Source: Bacteroidales bacterium (GTDB lineage: Bacteria > Bacteroidota > Bacteroidia > Bacteroidales > F082). Taken from it: 64,000 nt of DNA. Positions 8,634 to 16,922 of the stretch are shown here, in pieces. The notes under the pieces were generated by a model, which saw only the letters and a program-made list of their open reading frames with translations, was not told the origin of the DNA and searched no databases. Where the stretch lies: NCBI GenBank assembly GCA_016936355.1, contig JAFGYB010000015.1, forward strand, positions 62,001 to 126,000, in the 5' to 3' direction. The position numbers were made by a program, and so were the translations under genes. Every line of letters begins with the position of its first letter. Position 1 is the stretch's first letter.

Positions 8634-9311
8634 TTAATCCGAATCGGATTTCTCTTTCTGTTCCCAGGTCAAACTACTGTTCCAATATCCATCCTCCTCA
8701 TCCTCGTCTTCTTCCTCCAGTTCCCAGGTATATTTCTTCCGCTGTGGTCCTGAATTCCTGTAAAAGACAGCCATGATAATTCCGGCCGCCAACCCACCCA
8801 GATGAGATTCCCAGGAAATATTTTTTTCAGGAAGAAAATTGGGGATAGCCCCCCATATCAGACTCCCGTAAAGAAAAATTACGATCAGTGAAATGGCTGA
8901 AAGCCGCGTATCTTTCCGGATAACACCACTTAAAAACAAAAAGGAAGCCAGTCCGTAAATGATGCCGCTGGCACCAATGTGGTAGGCATCTCTGCCTCCA
9001 AACCAAACCCATACTCCGGTAAAAACCCAGATAAACAGCAGTACTTTCAGCGAAAGATCGCGATAGAAATAAAACAAAGCGGTTCCCAGTACCAGGAAAG
9101 GAAGCGAATTGGCCGCCAGATGTTTGATGCCTTCATGCAGGAACGGTGCCAGGATTATGCCCGGCAGTCCGGAAACATGCATAGGATACACTCCCCAGTT
9201 TCCCCAATCAACGCCCAACAGATATTCACCAAACAACACCAGCCACATGATCAGCAGCAAAAAGCCGGGAATAACCAGGGAAGTCCAAAGCCTGTTTTTT
9301 TCGTTTTGCAT
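8634..9311 (-). CDS. Rhomboid family intramembrane serine protease
   Basis: Polytopic membrane protease of 225 residues with six to seven hydrophobic segments. The catalytic serine is in HIGASGIIYG (S115) and the catalytic histidine in SWESHLGGLAAG (H170), the standard Ser-His dyad. The C-terminal tail (about 195-225) is cytoplasmic-looking and very acidic (EEEDEDEED). Rhomboids cleave transmembrane segments; the substrate is unknown. A promoter TATTTTTG lies 17 bp upstream of the ATG. Confidence 0.92.
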   Translation of the reverse strand: MQNEKNRLWTSLVIPGFLLLIMWLVLFGEYLLGVDWGNWGVYPMHVSGLPGIILAPFLHEGIKHLAANSLPFLVLGTALFYFYRDLSLKVLLFIWVFTGVWVWFGGRDAYHIGASGIIYGLASFLFLSGVIRKDTRLSAISLIVIFLYGSLIWGAIPNFLPEKNISWESHLGGLAAGIIMAVFYRNSGPQRKKYTWELEEEDEDEEDGYWNSSLTWEQKEKSDSD

Positions 9312-9327
9312 ACGGGAAACGTTACAT

Positions 9328-9335
9328 CAAAAATA
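9328..9335 (-). promoter_or_regulatory. -7 promoter element TATTTTTG for the rhomboid gene
   Basis: Exact TAnnTTTG match on the minus strand; predicted transcript start about 10 nt before the ATG at 9311. Confidence 0.55.
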
Positions 9336-9386
9336 GTACCAGGCGATGAAACGATCGCCGGAACCGCCAAAGTTACGAATCGCAGG

Positions 9387-11564
9387 CTATTTGATGCGGG
9401 TTACTTTCTCTACCCCTTTTACCTGGGTCAGCCTGTAAATTAGCTGGGATAAATGGGAAGTATCGCGAATCATCAGGGTCACCTTTCCTTCAAATTGTTT
9501 GCCTTTGGTATTGAAAGTGATCGAACGCATGTTTACCCTCAAATCACCGGTTATAATGCGTGTGATCGATTCCACCATTCCCAGTTGGTCCATACCCGTA
9601 ATCTTGATATTGACCTGATGATAATGTTTGTCTTCCACCGCAATCCACTTCACATCCAGAATTCGGTAGGGGTATTGCGACCTTAGTCTTTCGGCATTGG
9701 GACAGTTGTTTCGGTGAATCGAAATACTCCCCAAATGGGTCACAAAACCAAAAACATCATCGCCATGGATGGGATTACAACACTTCGCAATCCGGTAGTT
9801 TACATTCTTTACGTTGTCGCCGATGTATAAAATTTCTTCTTCGGTCTTGTTTCGGGAAACCGTAGTTTTCACTTCCTTCACCACTTCCTCCTGAACATCC
9901 GAAGATTTTTCCTTCAAATAATCCTTCAGTACTGATTTCACCAGGTGCATTTCCAGTTTTTCAGTTGCTACCAGATAATACAGATCCACAGCTGTTTCCA
10001 GCTTGAAATGCTTCACCAGCACATTGATCAGATCTTCGGAACTTTTCAGTTTCCAGTTTCTGATTTTCCGCTGCAAAAGAGCCTTCCCGATCTCTGCTTC
10101 CTGGTATTTCTCTTCTTTTAACTGCCTACGGATATGGTTTTTAGCTTTGGTACTCAATACTATTCCCAGCCAGTCGTGTTTGGGTTTTTGATTTTTGGTG
10201 GTTACAATATCTACCCGGTCGCCACTTTTAAGGACATAACGGATCGGCACCAGTTTATTATTGACACGGGCCCCGCTGCAGGTATTACCGATGTTCGTAT
10301 GAATGTCATACGCAAAATCCAGTACCGTTGCCCCCGCGGGGAGTCGCCGCAAGTCGCCTTTGGGTGTAAACACAAAGACATACTCCTGTGTTTTTTTGGT
10401 CCGGTAAGCATATTCATCCCCAATGACTTCAGGGTGCTCCAGCACATCCCTTACCTGTACAAGCCAGTCGTCCACTTCCTTGGACCTCATCAGGCCCTTA
10501 TACTGCCAGTGCGCAGCCTGTCCCTTTTCAGCCACTTCGTCCATCCGGGTGGATCGGATCTGAACTTCAACCCATTTATTGTTGGGTCCCATAACAGTGG
10601 TATGCAGGGATTCATATCCGGATGCCTTGGGTGTTGTCACCCAGTCGCGCAAACGCTTCGGATTGGGTGTATAAATATTGGTCACCAGCGAATACACCCG
10701 CCAGCAATCTTCCTTTTCCTTTTTTGGTGATTTACTGTCAATGATCACACGAACGGCAAACAGATCATAGACCTCTTCAAATTCCACGTTTTGTTTTTTC
10801 ATCTTAGCCCAGATGGACGGAATGGACTTGGTACGCCATTTGATCTCATAGTCAATTTTATTGCGCATCAGTTCCTGCTCGATGGGCCGGATAAAATCAC
10901 GAATGTAGACCTCCCGTTTGCTTCGGGTAGCCTGAACTTTCTCTTCAATGGCTTTATAAATCTCGGGATATTCGTACCTCATCAGATCCTCTTCCATCTC
11001 ACTTTTGATGTAGTAGAGCCCCAGGCGGTGAGCAATAGGGATGTAGATGTATTTAATCTCGTCGAAAAAAGTCTTTTGCTGTTTTTTGGTCAGCGACTGG
11101 GGGCGTCTGACGTCGTTCAGGCGATGAGCCATTCGCAGAAGAATCACACGAATATCGTCGATGATGGAAAGGAACAAAACACGGAAAGTATCTGACTGAA
11201 AGGAAACCCGTTCCGTCTGGAGTTCGGAAATTTTGTTGAATCCGTCAATGATCTCCAGAATATTTTTCCCAAAAGTTTGGGTAATCTGATCGGCAATTTC
11301 AGGTTCCGAAATATCTAAGCTATGAAGCAATGCACAGACTACGGATGAAGCTCCCAGATTCATTTCGCGCAAAGCGATGAGCGCTACTTCAACATGGTGA
11401 AGCAAAAAAGGGCTGCCATCGGGTTGTACTTGATCACCATAGGCCGCATTGGCCATTTCCCAGGCTTGCTGAATTTGGTCGGAACTACGACTGTCACCCC
11501 GCTCACGGGATACCTTCAACAACTCCTCCAGCCTGTCCTCAACCCTTGCAAACCCGTTTTTCAT
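9387..11564 (-). CDS. relA: RelA/SpoT-family (p)ppGpp synthetase with degenerate hydrolase domain
   Basis: Long RSH protein of 725 residues. Domains in order: HD hydrolase-like (about 45-190), nucleotidyl-synthetase (about 230-350, YDLFAVRVII, SGYESLHTTV, EVQIRS, AAHWQYK), TGS (about 390-450, VFVFTPKGDLRRLPAGATVLD), helical and Cys-containing region (AKCCNP, NNCPNA) and C-terminal ACT (about 650-725). The metal-binding hydrolase residues are replaced: the canonical HDxxED motif reads H81-S82-LDIS and the Asp of the ADRLHN motif is H147. It should therefore make (p)ppGpp but not hydrolyse it, i.e. a RelA-type enzyme; a SpoT/Rel hydrolase is expected elsewhere. It follows clpS by 28 bp, probably one operon. 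Confidence 0.9.
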   Translation of the reverse strand: MKNGFARVEDRLEELLKVSRERGDSRSSDQIQQAWEMANAAYGDQVQPDGSPFLLHHVEVALIALREMNLGASSVVCALLHSLDISEPEIADQITQTFGKNILEIIDGFNKISELQTERVSFQSDTFRVLFLSIIDDIRVILLRMAHRLNDVRRPQSLTKKQQKTFFDEIKYIYIPIAHRLGLYYIKSEMEEDLMRYEYPEIYKAIEEKVQATRSKREVYIRDFIRPIEQELMRNKIDYEIKWRTKSIPSIWAKMKKQNVEFEEVYDLFAVRVIIDSKSPKKEKEDCWRVYSLVTNIYTPNPKRLRDWVTTPKASGYESLHTTVMGPNNKWVEVQIRSTRMDEVAEKGQAAHWQYKGLMRSKEVDDWLVQVRDVLEHPEVIGDEYAYRTKKTQEYVFVFTPKGDLRRLPAGATVLDFAYDIHTNIGNTCSGARVNNKLVPIRYVLKSGDRVDIVTTKNQKPKHDWLGIVLSTKAKNHIRRQLKEEKYQEAEIGKALLQRKIRNWKLKSSEDLINVLVKHFKLETAVDLYYLVATEKLEMHLVKSVLKDYLKEKSSDVQEEVVKEVKTTVSRNKTEEEILYIGDNVKNVNYRIAKCCNPIHGDDVFGFVTHLGSISIHRNNCPNAERLRSQYPYRILDVKWIAVEDKHYHQVNIKITGMDQLGMVESITRIITGDLRVNMRSITFNTKGKQFEGKVTLMIRDTSHLSQLIYRLTQVKGVEKVTRIK

Positions 11565-11592
11565 TACATACTCCTGTTTACTTCTTTCCGTA

Positions 11593-11868
11593 TCACTGTA
11601 TTTCTACCGTCAAACGACGGAAAGTCATCTCGTTGTAGTATTTTTTCAAAGCCGGCAAATCACCTTTTTTAACGGCACATTTTCCTTTAAAATGGGCAAT
11701 CCATGTGCAGGTTTCAGCCTGAAGAGGATCATGCTCGCATACTTCAATCAGCGATTCAATCACATAATCAAATGTATTGATATCGTCGTTGAAAAGGACC
11801 AGTTTCTTCACATCTTCCTGATCAGCTGATTCTTTACCTGTGACCCGTTTTTTTTCTTTCGTTGTCAT
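11593..11868 (-). CDS. clpS: ATP-dependent Clp protease adaptor ClpS
   Basis: ClpS of 91 residues, the N-degron adaptor that docks on the ClpA/ClpC N-domain. Core sequence VLFNDDINTFDYVIESLIEVCEHD contains the DDxxT-type region that holds N-terminal hydrophobic residues; KGKCAVKKGD and the final strand TFRRLTVEIQ complete the fold. The ATG at 11868 is chosen over the in-frame GTG at 11886 because the promoter element at 11886-11893 covers that GTG. It is the first gene of a clpS-relA unit. Confidence 0.92.
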   Translation of the reverse strand: MTTKEKKRVTGKESADQEDVKKLVLFNDDINTFDYVIESLIEVCEHDPLQAETCTWIAHFKGKCAVKKGDLPALKKYYNEMTFRRLTVEIQ

Positions 11869-11885
11869 GTTTTCCCTCTTAGCCA

Positions 11886-11893
11886 CAAAAATA
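11886..11893 (-). promoter_or_regulatory. -7 promoter element TATTTTTG for clpS-relA
   Basis: Exact TAnnTTTG match on the minus strand, placed between the mscS stop codon (11896) and the clpS ATG (11868). Confidence 0.6.
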
Positions 11894-11895
11894 CG

Positions 11896-12765
11896 TTAAT
11901 TTTTATCAATTTCGGGAACCATTTTCACCGGCATAGGTCCGGTAGCCGATCCTGTGTAAACCGAAACATGCGGGAAGGGTAATTCAATCCCCTCCTGGTC
12001 GAAGCGCTCTTTGATGGAATCCATCAGCTGATTTTTCACTTTCACCCAGTTTTCTTTGGTACTCCACACATAAAAAAGCAAATCGAGCGAGGAAGATCCA
12101 AAATCATTAAACACCACCATGGGTTCCGGGTAATTCAGACAGTCGGGTTCACTTTTGGCAATCTCAAGCAGAACTTCTTTTACCCTTTTGATATTCTCCT
12201 TATAGGCCACTCCCACCTGCAGGTCAATGCGCCGGATGGGAAAACGGGTCACATTGGTCAACGTGGTTTTGATGAGCATTTCGTTGGGAACACGAACGTA
12301 ACGATTGTCGAATGTGCGCAGTTTGATTGACAACAAATCAATAGAGATCACCACACCGGTTTCGTTGTTCACACTCACAATGTCGTTGAGTTCAAAAGGG
12401 CGTTCCCCGATAAGGAAGAGACCACTGATGATATTCGAAACGCTCGTTTGGGAAGCAAAACCGATGGCAATACCGATGATGCCGGCAGTTCCCAGCAAGG
12501 CACTTACCTCAAAACCCAGCGACTTAAGAAAGGAAATCACAATGATGGTCATCGCTGTATAGGTAAAAAACCGACTGGTAAGCAGTCCAATGTGGGGTGA
12601 ATAGTGTTTCCCCACCTGCTTCTTCACGAGTTTGCCAATCCAGATGGTAACGGCAATGCCAACGATCAGGATGATGACTGATTTGATCAGTATGATGGGA
12701 TCAATCTTGGTAAGAAAATCGAAATAATTCGTTTTAGTAGCTGCTGTAGTCATGGGATTCATCAT
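11896..12765 (-). CDS. Small-conductance mechanosensitive channel, MscS family
   Basis: Inner-membrane osmotic safety valve of 289 residues. Three transmembrane helices (about 25-45, 65-85, 90-115); the third is the Gly/Ala-rich pore helix GTAGIIGIAIGFASQTSVSN, followed by GLFLIGERPFELNDIV, which leads into the beta domain and the C-terminal alpha/beta vestibule. Close in size to E. coli MscS. It starts one base after the DUF432-like gene stop, indicating one operon with the DUF432 and DUF1003 genes. Confidence 0.92.
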   Translation of the reverse strand: MMNPMTTAATKTNYFDFLTKIDPIILIKSVIILIVGIAVTIWIGKLVKKQVGKHYSPHIGLLTSRFFTYTAMTIIVISFLKSLGFEVSALLGTAGIIGIAIGFASQTSVSNIISGLFLIGERPFELNDIVSVNNETGVVISIDLLSIKLRTFDNRYVRVPNEMLIKTTLTNVTRFPIRRIDLQVGVAYKENIKRVKEVLLEIAKSEPDCLNYPEPMVVFNDFGSSSLDLLFYVWSTKENWVKVKNQLMDSIKERFDQEGIELPFPHVSVYTGSATGPMPVKMVPEIDKN

Positions 12766-12766
12766 T

Positions 12767-13552
12767 TTATTTATTGGGAAGGATGAGGGTATTTTTCATG
12801 AGAATGGGGGTAAATGTCTTAAGCAACAAGCTCTTCCTGTCAGGATTGATTGCTTTTGCAACCAGGGTAAACTTGCCCAGGTCTTTCGGTAAGGCATTCG
12901 GAAGACGAACATCCAATAATTCATTGCCCTTTCCGTAATCGAAGATCATCTTGTTGAGCCAGAAATAGTTCCCGTCCGAATAAACCGACAGGTTATTAAC
13001 TCGAATCAGCATTTTTTCCAGCACAAGAGATTCCGCTGCTTTGTTTTTCACTTCAACCGGACAAATAAAAATGAACGATTCAGAAAATTCAGGACTAAAA
13101 TGGACAGCGGGAAAATCTTCATACACCAGTTCTCCGTCAAAGAAATTTCCCATCCAGGTATGTGACATGGGTTGGGAAGGAAATTCACCCAGCGAAAGAT
13201 CCTGTTGTTTTCCCAACCGAACGCTAATCCATGAGGGCAACCAGTAATAAAACTGAATGGTTTTTCCAGCAGGAACAATCAGTGGTTCGGGAAAAGCTAT
13301 CTGAACCGGCAGATCAGGGACATGAGGTAAAAAGGATAATTTTACCGGATCTTCCGAAACCATCCATTTTTTCCACAACGATTTGGGTGGCGGTGTTTTG
13401 GATTTTGAACCCGGATTATTCACGGAAACCATTTCCAGGTAATTCTTTTCCTTTCGCAACCAGAGTTTCAACGAACCTGATTCGTGCAGGACAGCGCTTC
13501 CGGTCGTGAAATCAATTTCTTCGTTTAGCCCGATTTGATTGTATTGACTCAT
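12767..13552 (-). CDS. DUF432-like protein associated with MscS
   Basis: Soluble protein of 261 residues, no signal peptide or membrane helix. It is mostly predicted beta strands with a Pro-rich centre (PLIVPAGKTIQFYYWLPSWISVRLG at about 92-115; the motif is typical of DUF432). Function unknown. Its position directly before mscS, with one base between them, suggests a role in osmotic or envelope stress; the family assignment rests on pattern recognition and should be confirmed with a profile search. Confidence 0.6.
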   Translation of the reverse strand: MSQYNQIGLNEEIDFTTGSAVLHESGSLKLWLRKEKNYLEMVSVNNPGSKSKTPPPKSLWKKWMVSEDPVKLSFLPHVPDLPVQIAFPEPLIVPAGKTIQFYYWLPSWISVRLGKQQDLSLGEFPSQPMSHTWMGNFFDGELVYEDFPAVHFSPEFSESFIFICPVEVKNKAAESLVLEKMLIRVNNLSVYSDGNYFWLNKMIFDYGKGNELLDVRLPNALPKDLGKFTLVAKAINPDRKSLLLKTFTPILMKNTLILPNK

Positions 13553-13557
13553 AGGTG

Positions 13558-14280
13558 TTATTTATCTTGACTGTTTGATTTTGATGTTTTTTGCTGAATT
13601 GCGTTCAGTAATTCCATTTGCATTTCCTGTATCTCCATCATCCGGTCCCACTGATAGGTCAGAATATGATCGAGTTTTTCATGCAAAGTCTGTATTTCCA
13701 GTTCTGCTTTCAAATTTACTTTATAATCATTTTGCGACCGCACCCGATCCTTGGCTTCCTGCCGATTCTGGCTCATCATAATGATGGGGGCCTGAATGGC
13801 TGCCAGGGTTGAAAGCAGTAAGTTGAGTAAAATATACGGATAAGGATCAAAAGGCTTAAATAACAGATAATAGGTATTGAACAAAATCCAAAGAGCCATA
13901 AACGAACCAAAAATTATGATGAAGGTCCAGCTCCCGCCAAAATCGGCTATTTTATCCGACAACCGTTCCCCGAAGGACCATTTTCTGTCAAACTGGCTTT
14001 CAATATTTTCAGAAATAAGTTCATGATTTTTCATGGTACTCAACACGTCTTCTTCGATGGAGGACAACGCTCCCTTTTCCTCGCGCAGCATAGAGGTCAC
14101 ATATTTCAGCCGGTACACGGCCAGATCAGATTCACAAATATACTTATGCGTAGTCCAGTCAGGATGATCTGCCTTTATCAGATCCGAAACCTGATCACGA
14201 ATGGAAGTACCGGCAATGAGATCTTCAGCGTCAAAAGTTTTACCGCAAACGGCACAACTATTTCTTTCTGTTTTTTCCAT
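13558..14280 (-). CDS. DUF1003 membrane protein
   Basis: Protein of 240 residues. N-terminal CxxC (C9, C12; CAVCGKTF) may bind metal. Two transmembrane helices (about 112-132 and 145-165) form the DUF1003 core, with the typical WTFIIIFGSFMALWI and LNLLLSTLAAIQAPIIMMSQNR segments; the tail is a coiled coil ending in a Ser/Lys-rich stretch. Function unknown. First gene of the DUF1003-DUF432-mscS operon, 5 bp before DUF432. Confidence 0.85.
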   Translation of the reverse strand: MEKTERNSCAVCGKTFDAEDLIAGTSIRDQVSDLIKADHPDWTTHKYICESDLAVYRLKYVTSMLREEKGALSSIEEDVLSTMKNHELISENIESQFDRKWSFGERLSDKIADFGGSWTFIIIFGSFMALWILFNTYYLLFKPFDPYPYILLNLLLSTLAAIQAPIIMMSQNRQEAKDRVRSQNDYKVNLKAELEIQTLHEKLDHILTYQWDRMMEIQEMQMELLNAIQQKTSKSNSQDK

Positions 14281-14394
14281 AATTCATTTATTAGCTACTT
14301 TCCTCGGCCATTTCACAGGCTTTCGTAAAAGCGAAAATAATGATATTTATGCCTTTACAAGAACGAAAATCATTGTTTTTAAGAAAGTTTTTGA

Positions 14395-15618
14395 TTATTC
14401 GTAGCGAAGTGTCCGAGCCGGAACAATGCGGGTAATGTAGTACGATGGGAGAATGAGCACCAGTACACAAATGAGAAACGTTCCTGCATTCAGCCACAAC
14501 AATGACAGCGGATTCAGTTCAACCGGAACATAAGACACATAGTAATTCTGCGGATCCAGATGAAAGAGGTGAAAGCGATCCTGGATAAAGTAAAACAGCA
14601 AACCGGTTGCATTCCCCCAAAACATCCCCCAGCCAATGATGTAGGCAGCCTTGTACAGAAATATTTTACGGATGGAAGTGTTGTTGGAACCCAGGGTTTT
14701 TAAAATGCCCACCATGGAGGTCCTTTCGATGATGAGGATAAATAAGGTGGAAACCATGGTGATGGATGCCACCAGCAACATCAGTACAAGGATTACTACC
14801 ACATTGGTATCCAGCAAAGCAAGCCAGTTGAAGATCTCCGGATACTCCTGAACAATACTGTTCACGGTCATGTTGTATGGAATCTGGTTGTATATAACCT
14901 GTGCTGTTTCATTGATCCGGTTAAAGTCTGCGAGCTCAATTTCAATGGTTCCTGTCTGGTCCGACTTCCATCCATTGAGCTGCCGCACCTGATCCAGATC
15001 GCCAATAATGAATCGCTTGTCGAACTCTTCGAGTCCAGTATGGTAGATACCACTGATATAAAACTTCCTGCCCAGCGCCTCAGAACCAGTTCCACTGAGA
15101 AACCAAAGCCTTACGGGATCGCCTACTTTCAGAAAAAGTTCTTTGGACAGCTTCTGCGAAATCAGTACCTGTCGGTCATCCGACGAATCATTAAGGGGCA
15201 ACGTGCCCGCAACCAGATTTCTTTTCAGATAACTCCAGTCGAAATGAGGCCCCACGCCTTTCAGCACCACGCCTTGAATCTGATCAGCTGTTTTCAGAAC
15301 ACCAGCCTTTTGTGCTGACAATTGCACATGCACCACATTGGGGTCCCGGGCCAGCGAATCCAGAAACGAAGGCGTAACCTTAATCGGGGTTTCCTCCAGC
15401 GACTTATTTCTGTCAAAAGCCACGATCTTCAATGGCGCCGAGAAACCCACTACCTTTTCGCGGATAGAATGCTTGAACCCCACCACAATGGCCACTGAAG
15501 CAATCATCAGAGCCAGCCCCAGCGCAATACTGACATAAGCAATCCGAACCACAGGTTTGGAAAAAGCTTCGGTTCTTCCCGGGGCAATGTGTCTGGCTAT
15601 GAAGTATTCGAAATTCAA
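14395..15618 (-). CDS. LolC/FtsX-type ABC transporter permease
   Basis: Permease of 407 residues, resembling LolC/LolE and MacB. Topology: one N-terminal helix (about 26-50, IALGLALMIASVAIVVGF), a large periplasmic domain, then three C-terminal helices in the FtsX domain (LVLMLLVASITMVSTLFILIIERTSMVGILKTLGS carries the family core). The start is set at the TTG at 15618 (LNFEYFIARHI), because family proteins begin MNFEYFIA, the 56 upstream in-frame residues are not protein-like, and a promoter lies at 15633-15640. Likely role: lipoprotein or lipid export; no ATPase gene adjoins it. Confidence 0.82.
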   Translation of the reverse strand: MNFEYFIARHIAPGRTEAFSKPVVRIAYVSIALGLALMIASVAIVVGFKHSIREKVVGFSAPLKIVAFDRNKSLEETPIKVTPSFLDSLARDPNVVHVQLSAQKAGVLKTADQIQGVVLKGVGPHFDWSYLKRNLVAGTLPLNDSSDDRQVLISQKLSKELFLKVGDPVRLWFLSGTGSEALGRKFYISGIYHTGLEEFDKRFIIGDLDQVRQLNGWKSDQTGTIEIELADFNRINETAQVIYNQIPYNMTVNSIVQEYPEIFNWLALLDTNVVVILVLMLLVASITMVSTLFILIIERTSMVGILKTLGSNNTSIRKIFLYKAAYIIGWGMFWGNATGLLFYFIQDRFHLFHLDPQNYYVSYVPVELNPLSLLWLNAGTFLICVLVLILPSYYITRIVPARTLRYE

Positions 15619-15632
15619 CCGGTATTTTTTTA

Positions 15633-15640
15633 CAAAAGTA
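15633..15640 (-). promoter_or_regulatory. -7 promoter element TACTTTTG for the permease
   Basis: Exact TAnnTTTG match on the minus strand in the 79-bp divergent spacer; supports the TTG start at 15618. Confidence 0.5.
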
Positions 15641-15697
15641 GAATTTCCTGATGTAAAAACCCGCTTTTTTGTAGATTTACAGCAGAAACATTGTTTT

Positions 15698-16888
15698 ATG
15701 AAACTCATCCGGATCGTAGTCTTTGTTTTTGTGGCAAGTATCCCCTGGCTTTCCGTTGCCCAGAAACCTGTGTGGGTAAGCTTCAATCATATTACTACCG
15801 GTGATGAGCAGACAAGTGTATATTTTCCCATGCTCCGGCATAAAAACGTGGCAGTAGTGGCCAACCAAAGTTCCGTAATCGGATCCACTCATCTGGTCGA
15901 TACACTGGTAGCTTCAGGAATCCATGTGGTTCGCATCTTCAGTCCCGAACACGGGTTCAGAGGCAAGGCCGAAGCCGGGGAACAAATTCAAAACGGCAAA
16001 GACACGAAAACCGGCATCCCCATTGTTTCATTGTATGGAAAACACCGAAAACCTACAGCTGAAGACTTGAAAGGAGTGGACGTTGTATTGTTCGATCTTC
16101 AGGATGTGGGCGTCCGGTTTTATACGTATATATCTACCCTGACATTGGTAATGGATGCTTGTACCGAACAACACATTCCTTTGATTATACTCGATCGTCC
16201 CAATCCCAATGCTTTCTATATAGACGGGCCGGTTCTGCAAAAAAAGTATACTTCGTTTGTTGGCATGCATCCTATTCCCGTAATATACGGAATGACCATT
16301 GGCGAATATGCCCGCATGGTCAACGGTGAAGGCTGGCTGAAGGATGGGAAAAGCTGTATACTCACCGTGGTACGACTGAAAAACTACAAACACAACATGG
16401 TGTTTCAGCTTCCGGTGAAACCATCCCCCAATCTTCCCAACTGGCAATCGGTTTATCTCTACCCTTCCCTCTGTTTTTTTGAAGGCACCCCGGTGAGTGT
16501 GGGCCGTGGCACCCCGATCCCTTTCCAGGTATTCGGTCATCCCGATCTGAAAGGTCCTTTTGTTTTTACTCCCAGGGTAAAACCCGGCACCCATATCCAA
16601 CCCAAACTGGTAGATCAGAGATGTTACGGTGATCATTTGACCCGTTATGCCGAACGGTTCCGACACAACAAAAGCGAACTGAATCTGCACTGGCTGATCA
16701 AGGCCTATAAGGAATTATCGGCCAAAAAGATTCCGTTTTTCACTGGTTATTTTGACCTGCTGGCCGGGAACGATCAGTTGAAAAAGCAGATTGAGGAAGG
16801 AAAAACAGAGAAGCAAATCAGGGAAAGCTGGCAAAAGGATCTAAAAACCTTTGAACAGATCAGAAAAAAATACTTGCTTTATCATTAG
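15698..16888 (+). CDS. NamZ/YbbC-type exo-beta-N-acetylmuramidase (DUF1343)
   Basis: Secreted protein of 396 residues with signal peptide (MKLIRIVVFVFVASIPWLSVAQ). DUF1343 landmarks are visible: VVANQSSV, FSPEHGFRGKAEAGE, DLQDVGVRFYTYISTL, LDRPNP, GRGTPIPFQVFG. The family includes B. subtilis NamZ, which removes terminal MurNAc from peptidoglycan fragments. The start at 15698 is chosen because it opens the signal peptide; an upstream in-frame start at 15557 would add 47 unlikely residues overlapping the divergent permease gene. It fits the MurQ-based recycling genes at 59-63 kb. Confidence 0.88.
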   Translation: MKLIRIVVFVFVASIPWLSVAQKPVWVSFNHITTGDEQTSVYFPMLRHKNVAVVANQSSVIGSTHLVDTLVASGIHVVRIFSPEHGFRGKAEAGEQIQNGKDTKTGIPIVSLYGKHRKPTAEDLKGVDVVLFDLQDVGVRFYTYISTLTLVMDACTEQHIPLIILDRPNPNAFYIDGPVLQKKYTSFVGMHPIPVIYGMTIGEYARMVNGEGWLKDGKSCILTVVRLKNYKHNMVFQLPVKPSPNLPNWQSVYLYPSLCFFEGTPVSVGRGTPIPFQVFGHPDLKGPFVFTPRVKPGTHIQPKLVDQRCYGDHLTRYAERFRHNKSELNLHWLIKAYKELSAKKIPFFTGYFDLLAGNDQLKKQIEEGKTEKQIRESWQKDLKTFEQIRKKYLLYH

Positions 16889-16922
16889 AGATCCGGCGCA
16901 CACAGACAAGTATTCCATTCAT

